Assembly: GCA_002633005.1 (NCBI GenBank)
Contig: NMRA01000068.1
Span: 607,437-671,436, forward strand
DNA: 64,000 nucleotides
Reading direction: 5' to 3'
Source: Phoronis australis
Taxonomy: Eukaryota > Phoronida > Phoronidae
A program made the translations under genes and the position numbers. The notes below the pieces were generated by a model. The model did no database searches. It had not been told where the DNA came from and was given only the letters and a program-made list of their open reading frames with translations. Shown here one piece after another: positions 57,601-64,000 of this stretch; position 1 is the stretch's first letter; every line of letters begins with the position of its first letter.

Positions 57601-59952
57601 ATTCTTCATTAAAATGGCAGTGATCGGAGAGGATGTTCCGATGCAAGCAGAAAATGGCGGACTGTGATGATTTTTAGCCATGTCAACACCTTTGCGAACC
57701 AAGTTTTCTCTCAACAGCAAATATTCTGTTTCTGCAGTGTTAAATAGCCATGTGGCCAATATGTTATTGATACTGTGCAAATACAGGGCAACTATATAAG
57801 AACAAAACAGTTAACAATAGTAGAAAAATGCACACCGAAATCACAACCACAACTTTTACGATTCACATTTCTTGAACATATCCCCAATTTAGCACCAATT
57901 TGTCTAAAATAGACCACAAACTATATCTGCATTTACACTTCCATCAGTCATGCCAGTTTGTTTATGTAAAGCGCTACCTGTTGACGATTCGACCAGCCAA
58001 TCAGAAACGTCAGTGTAAAAAATTTCCTGAGTAAAATTAAATGATACCTGCGTGTCCTCTAACCCCACGTGGACACGCAGGACACCATTGAGAGAAAGAA
58101 TGTCTCTGCGAAAATGGTTCACTGCCGTCATTTTTCTCAGTAGATGGCGCTTTTGTAAACATGGTGGTTCACAATTCCTGTCTTGGGCAGTATCCTGTCA
58201 GCAGATGAACAGCCAGAATGTCTTCATTGTTTAGAACAGATACCAGGCAATCCGGCTTGTGTTTTAATCCAAAATCTAGCAGTAACAATTCACAGACTTT
58301 CTTGATTGTCTCTATGTTGCGACTGATCATCAAACGAAGGCCTGTGATAATGTCATGAACGTCGGGTTTTCCTCAACGGATTCCCCAACATCTGATGTCA
58401 AGGGAAATAACTTTGATAATTAGCTGATATTTGAATGAGTTCAAAAATAAAATGATTAATTTGGACAAAACAATTTATTTAGAAAAGTTTATCAACAATG
58501 ATCAATATCATGACATGACATTCTAGGAATTAAGCTGTGTCAAGGACAGTGACAGAAGTCTTGTCAGGTCTCACTTAATCACTCCTTCAAGACAAGTTAT
58601 GGTAAAGCAAATATGCCATATGTATAAAAGTACACGTTAGTGTTGTCTCATGGGCACAAATGGGATCGCCCCGAAATTCGTCTGCTCAGCTAAATCTCAT
58701 TAAAATCCTGCAAGACACAAGACACTGCAGCGTGGGATGCCATACAGAGATGATGGGCGCATAAAAAGGTTGCCCTTGTTTTCCCCACCCTGTCCTCACT
58801 CCTCTGACATAGTTACGTAAAGAATTTATTCATTATGTTTGGCTTGATAGGCGCAACTCATTTCATTGCTGAATACAACAGTGTCCAATGCAACTTACGA
58901 TTATAAAGCGATATTAGTATGTCACTAGAATCATATAGACCGGAATCTTCAATGAACTGTAGGTTTTTCAAAAACATGAGGGGAGCATTGTCTGTGATGA
59001 TGTAATTAGAGGTTGGATGCAGAGGGGTACATCATGATGACTGGTGTGACAGAGGGAGAGGGGAGGGAGATAAAAAGTGGCAAGTTTTGGATGACATAAT
59101 AATTATGTGAACGCTCCCTTATAGAATATTATTTTGTTTCACAGAACTGGATGGTAAAGTTGTTTTCAATACCTATTCATAGGCCAAAATCGGGTTTGGT
59201 ATCCTTTTAATTTGGAACAACTGGCTAGTTTGTGTACATATCTCAAGAACAGGTAGTTACATCAGAGCTCTCAGAATGCTCGTTACCTTTATATGGCTGA
59301 AGGACTCTAAAGCAACTTGCAGGTTCCAAATGCTGAGGGCATTTATAAAATAATTTTGTAATTTACTTATCACTAAAATGTATTGCAGTAGGCCCTGAGG
59401 TTAATTTAAAAACACCCTTCAAATAGACACTTTGCTCCTATTTAGCTGGCAATGTTGAATTCTGAACCAAAATGTTTCTGGGCTTAAAACTGGACACCAC
59501 GCTCATTCGATCTTGATCTGGCGCCAAATGAACTAGTACATAGCAGCTCAGGTCACATACCATATGTGTACCTGTTGACCAACCCCATTATATGTTCAGT
59601 GTTATTGCAAACCATTTGGGCATGACCTTTGAGCATACAAGAAGATTCCGTTATCAAAGAGGCAGAAAGAAATGCTCGGTAAAGTATGTTGCCTATTGCA
59701 ACAAACCCGTCTTCAAAAGAAATTAATTTTGGCTTTCACTTATTTCAGGGTATGGAAAGAGCCTGGTCATAAACTTAGCAGTTCTGTACCAACCCAGAGA
59801 GACGCCACCGAAATGAGAACAGGCCGAGACTCATTTCGGCCGTCTAATATCTAATAAAAATATTATATCTTGTGGCAGTTGGTGGGTTTATAGAAGCTCA
59901 CTTTCGAAACCTATGGAAGATTAAAAACAGTTCAAAACATTATTTTCACCCC
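57601..59952. other. Downstream flank, unassigned
   Basis: Contains an 11-bp perfect hairpin at 58047-58081. Near 58753-58775 there is a short reverse-orientation match to the dominant repeat tip (gggcgcataaaa). No supported gene. Confidence 0.4.
58047..58081. other. Perfect hairpin, 11-bp stem and 13-nt loop
   Basis: CCTGCGTGTCC at 58047-58057 and GGACACGCAGG at 58071-58081. GC-rich for the surroundings. Function unknown. Confidence 0.7.
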
Positions 59953-60940
59953 CAAAAATACAACTCAAGGCCAAAATTTATCACGTCAGCCTGAAAATTT
60001 ATTTCTACAATTCATCACTTCAGGACCGAAAATTTTTCACACCAGAACTGAATTTTTTATGCTATGAGACCACATGACCATCCACAAGTATTGAACCCTC
60101 AAAGGGATAACCTTGATACTAGGCCGGGTACACAAGGCTAAGCGTTCAACACATAAGGGCGTTCTGTCGTTCAGCAACTTTTCCTGACGTGAGGGGTCCT
60201 GACCATGCAATAACATCTGGCTCCTTTGTCAATTGCCCAGCAGTCTATTGTCCCGTATGACAACAAGCAGGTCCATTATCTCCCAGGCTTCAAAGGGTTA
60301 CTCAAACCTAGCAGAATAGATTGTCTTAACTTCTTCTGTAGTTGGGCGATTTTGGTAATTCAAAAACTAAACATGATCAGCATTAAACAAGTTCAGAAAT
60401 GCTGTTGGTTTATGTTCAAATATGTTATAACATGACTTTCATTTTTAGCAGCACAACCCAGTCAGGCTGATACGATCTGATCGTAGAGCAATTATCGAAC
60501 AAAAGAGAGCCAGCCCTCCAACGATAAATGCCAGAGTGGAGTTAATCAGTCATGTAAGATATTGGCTACAGGTGACATCTTCCCAACTTGTTGTTGGGCT
60601 ATAAAATGGAACAAGTTGGGAGCAACGGGAAAACGCCATAATGAATTGACAACCATATTGCGAGAATGGGAGGAATTTCCGTCACTTCCGCGCATTACAA
60701 GAGATGCTGTTCGCTTGGAAACATTAGGCCGAGTGGTAGGCCTACTGAAACACAGCGCCACCTATACTGAGCACTGTGAAAGAGTGTAGCGTCAGAGTGG
60801 ATTGTCACTTGGTTTCCTGGCATTAAAATTTTCCGTCTTGGCGTGATAAATTTTCGGTTCAGACGTGTTAAATTTTTGGTCCTTATGTGATAAATTACAC
60901 GTAGCAATGTCATAAATTCTGGTTTTGAGTTGGTTTTTGT
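59953..60940. mobile_element. Unclassified inverted-repeat element with subterminal AAAATTTATCAC repeats
   Basis: The left end caaaaatacaactcaaggcc faces, in reverse complement, the right end (caaaaaccaactcaaaacc). Next to both ends a unit of about 25 bp, 'ggaccgaaaatttatcacg', is repeated three to four times in opposite orientation. The interior holds open frames (60562-60789 plus, 60546-60761 minus) that I do not recognise. Target duplication not clear. Confidence 0.55.
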
Positions 60941-62369
60941 TGGTTCTGAAGACTTGAGTAGAAAATGTGTCCAGGAATTTTTTTCTGCAGCTATTCATAT
61001 AAAACAATACTATTTCATAGGAGTAGGTTTCCGACGTCAAAAGTAAACACTATATTCGTTGCCATTACAACCAACTTTATTTTCAGAACATTATAACATA
61101 ATTGAATACCTCAAGACCTTGTAACTTTTGCAAATGTTTCCCAAATCAAAATCATTTAATGCCATACAGCAAAATGAAAGTTGTTCAGTGACGAAACTTA
61201 TGATGAAAATACTCCCGCGAGTCTGGTCGGACCTTGCGGCAGATGGCAGGAGGTGTGTATGCTACATGGCGACTAATGGCCTTAAATCAAAATTCAAAAA
61301 ACACCATTGATCAATTTGTCGCAATTCGTTCTTATAAATGTAAACATGGCTGCGAAACTTATGTTGGAAAACGTAGGTTGGACTAGTCGACCGGTAACGA
61401 ACTGCTAGCCGAACATGGCAGCCAAGGCAACCTAAATCTGTAAGTTTCAAAATCTGCAATAACAGAGGTCTTCGGTGTAACTCGGTCTTTTCCAGTCATT
61501 TCTGTGGCCCTTCGATGGTTCTGGAATCTCGTCGCGTTTATTGCTCAGTGCAGCATTTCATATGATGCGAGCAAAGCCCCTACACCTTTAACACGCTGCA
61601 ATTTTAAACGCACTGGCAACTATTCGTTGATTTCCAGTGATATCACCTGGTGGGTGATGTTGAAACCATTACCAGACGGCTAGCTCATACGATGTTCTGG
61701 GATAGCTTTCCGGTACCGGACTCCTAGACACTTAGGTTGGAAAAAGCTTGGACTCTTTCACTCAACTGCTGCTGCCAATATTGTGCGGTAACGGAACAGC
61801 TGGCAAGGGTGGTGAGGTAGGCATCTGATTGAGGGATACTTACATGAAGTCAGTAACTATAACGGATTATAGAAAGTACATAACATTTCACTTTTATCAA
61901 AATCCGCTCATGCAACATTCAACAAAAAGTAAACCAGAAAAATTCCAAAAAAGACACTAAACAACTTGGCGTTTTTTGAAATCACGTGGCTTTCACTGGA
62001 CTGCAAACAAAATACCCTCATGGGTTTACAAAAATTGTGTCACTAGAAGTTTGCTGCAAATACACATTGCTTTGGGCATTTTACAAACTTAAAACACCCT
62101 TTGCTAGTTATGCAAGACATTTCTGCAGGTTAACTAATATTTCCCAGGCCCTAATTAATTTTGGATACAATAACAGTCACTATAGATGGTGCACTCAGAG
62201 TACTTCACCATCTTACATTTAGCGATAATGTTCAATATACTTTAGAAACAATATGGCACTGACACACCAATGCCACTTTCAGCGTACTACACAAAGAGGG
62301 GAACAAAAAATAAGCACAGACACATAACTCAAATAATGAGATTATCTTATTTTGTACTCAACAAGAGAA
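60941..62369. other. Downstream flank, unassigned
   Basis: Slightly GC-richer around 61190-61440 and 61660-61820. No supported exon or family. Confidence 0.4.
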
Positions 62370-63735
62370 ACAAAGCATTGTATGCTTCCATGGCGCACCG
62401 CAAACAGTTCGCTTAGAGTAAGAACACTGGTCAACTAAGCATTCTCACAATTATCCTTCAAATAGTTAGGTGACAGAGAATGAAACTTAAAAAAATGACT
62501 TGAAAATAACAAAAACGACCACTAGGTGGTAAAGAATACGTTAAATTCTTATTTGCCAAATTTCATGTAACTCAAGATACAGGGGCGAAAGTAAATGAGA
62601 GCAAAACAAAGCATTGAAATGGGCAGCACCACAGAAGGTACCACTATGAGATACAAATTATCGCAAACATCTGAAAATGATATCTCGTTATTTTCAAATT
62701 TCATGACAATTTGTCAACAAACACTGAAAATACAGAGACAAACAAACAAGTGAAACTGCCATTTAAGGCATAGTGGTAGTCAGATACGTCAGAAAGAAGT
62801 TGTCAGCTGTTGCCACGTTCATAGGAATACACTAGCCAAATTTCACAAACAAAGATCATGTAACTGTGGACGCAACTATGGTCGCAAAAAATTGCCATAA
62901 CAGAGAGCCACTCTGAAGTAAATTTCATTTGTGAATCAACGTCAGCTGTGGTTTTTCCAACAGGAACACTTCTGCGGATTTTTATGATCTTGTGAGCTGT
63001 TTGGAAGATAGAGAAGCAAACACCAGAAAACCACTCACAAAAAATAAAAATAGACACTAGATGATGCAGAATACATTGAATTCATCTCAAAATGAAATGC
63101 ATGCATCATCCTCTCCTTAATAGAAATCAATTTTGGCAAATTTCATGAAAATCTGTCCAGGTACAGAGAAAAGCTTAAAAATAAATTGCCACAAGGAGGC
63201 ACCGCAGTTGTCGATACCTTCAAAAAGATCTAGTAAGTGGATAACAAGATTCATCTACAGATGCAAAAGAGACAATTGCCACTACGGGATGTCACTGTCC
63301 TCAGATCCATCCAAAAATCAAGGTCAGAGGTGGTGTTCTCTGCAGTAACATGACTGTCAACTTTCATAAGGAACCTTTCAGTGGTTTGACAGATATGGGT
63401 AGACACCAAAAAAACAAATTCATGAATAATGACAATAGGCACTAGACGGTGCATAATAGATTGAATCTGAAAATGAGAAGGCGTTGTTATCTTCTTAATA
63501 GAAAGAAACATTTTACCAAAATTTCATGAAAATCCGTTGAGGAAATCCAAAGAAAAATACGCACACTTTAAATACTGAAGGTGCACAGCAGTACTCAGAT
63601 CCATCCAAAAGTCATTATCATCTGTTGTCACAATCCTAGTACATATATTGCAAGGTGTATAGGACATACAGCCATGTACGCCAGACAGAAATGATGGCAA
63701 TATGCGACCACAAAATCATTAATGGGCGCACAAAG
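62370..63735 (-). repeat. Dominant modular repeat, diverged reverse-orientation copy
   Basis: The minus strand starts near 63735 with tttgtgcgcccattaatgat then gcatattgccatcat. It continues through modules 'ttcatgaaattttgg', 'ctagtggtcgttttt' and 'tagtgcctattgtc' to about 62370. It is the only long copy in minus orientation and the most diverged. Confidence 0.6.
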
Positions 63736-64000
63736 TATCATCACACTGACTTCCCTTTTAATTAGGAACAGTTTACATTACAAACAACAACAGATTTCAC
63801 AAATTTGTTGAGCAAATTCAATATAATCCAAGCGTAAGTCTATTTTAGGATTAGGAACCTATCACATCAAGGTAAACCTCGCAGCCTACAAGCTCGTTCA
63901 AAATCTTGTTACAACAGGTTGAATACATGCAGAACGTTGGCCAAAAACATGCCTTGAAAGCAGTTCTGTCCATAAGCATACTCTGTCTCCAACTATTCAG
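63736..64000. other. Unassigned
   Basis: No recognised signal to the window end. Confidence 0.4.

Noticed and set aside
61340-61440. Possible start exon (MAAKLMLENVG) near 61347
   Set aside because: No convincing donor or following exon and no recognised protein.

Overview
This is a eukaryotic (animal) genomic window. It is AT-rich, has long introns, and carries no bacterial-style genes. The one host gene I can support is a spliced plus-strand orthologue of SDAD1 (SDA1), a nucleolar protein of 60S ribosomal subunit assembly and export. Nineteen coding exons run from 7115 to 57031. All have GT-AG junctions and compatible phases, and they join into one open frame of 656 codons ending in TAA. 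Only the first roughly 30 codons are missing. I could not find that exon in the 7.1 kb upstream, so it is probably outside the window. The close match to vertebrate SDAD1, together with the mobile element content, suggests an invertebrate deuterostome or a lophotrochozoan. I cannot name the species.

Most of the rest is mobile DNA in the introns and flanks. (1) Two TTAA-flanked DNA transposons (4689-6924 and 38133-39824) are internally deleted Kolobok-type elements. Each keeps the start of a P2X7 'ballast'-like ORF on the plus strand facing THAP/transposase coding on the minus strand. Partial copies of the second family lie at 19984 and 48270. (2) A 5'-truncated LINE tail sits inside the first element. 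Its 3' end is shared with two tRNA-derived SINEs (10351-10590 and 40911-41114), which looks like a SINE/LINE partnership. A second LINE tail opens the window. (3) Elements with clear CAG termini and 8-bp duplications (8383-9412 and 32755-33337) are hAT-type. (4) A TA-flanked element with long inverted ends lies at 30793-32390, with solo ends elsewhere. (5) A larger inverted-repeat element at 48864-50416 contains a nested fold-back element at 49233-49625. (6) The dominant repeat is a modular family of about 1.3-1.9 kb with at least eleven copies. It has a palindromic 5' tip, a 3' hairpin, and internal modules that each end in a 'cctagtggccattttt'-like motif.

Other items are a decayed THAP domain (1059-1250), a decayed Myb/SANT-like DNA-binding gene (42150-42521, minus), a minisatellite of about 95-120 bp units (12863-13690), and several smaller inverted-repeat candidates. 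Layout: 1-7114 upstream flank or intron 1 with mobile elements; 7115-57031 SDAD1 with repeat-laden introns; 57032-64000 downstream flank with a possible poly(A) signal, one unclassified inverted-repeat element and a reverse-orientation copy of the dominant repeat. No RNA gene other than tRNA-derived SINE sequence, and no CRISPR array, was seen.
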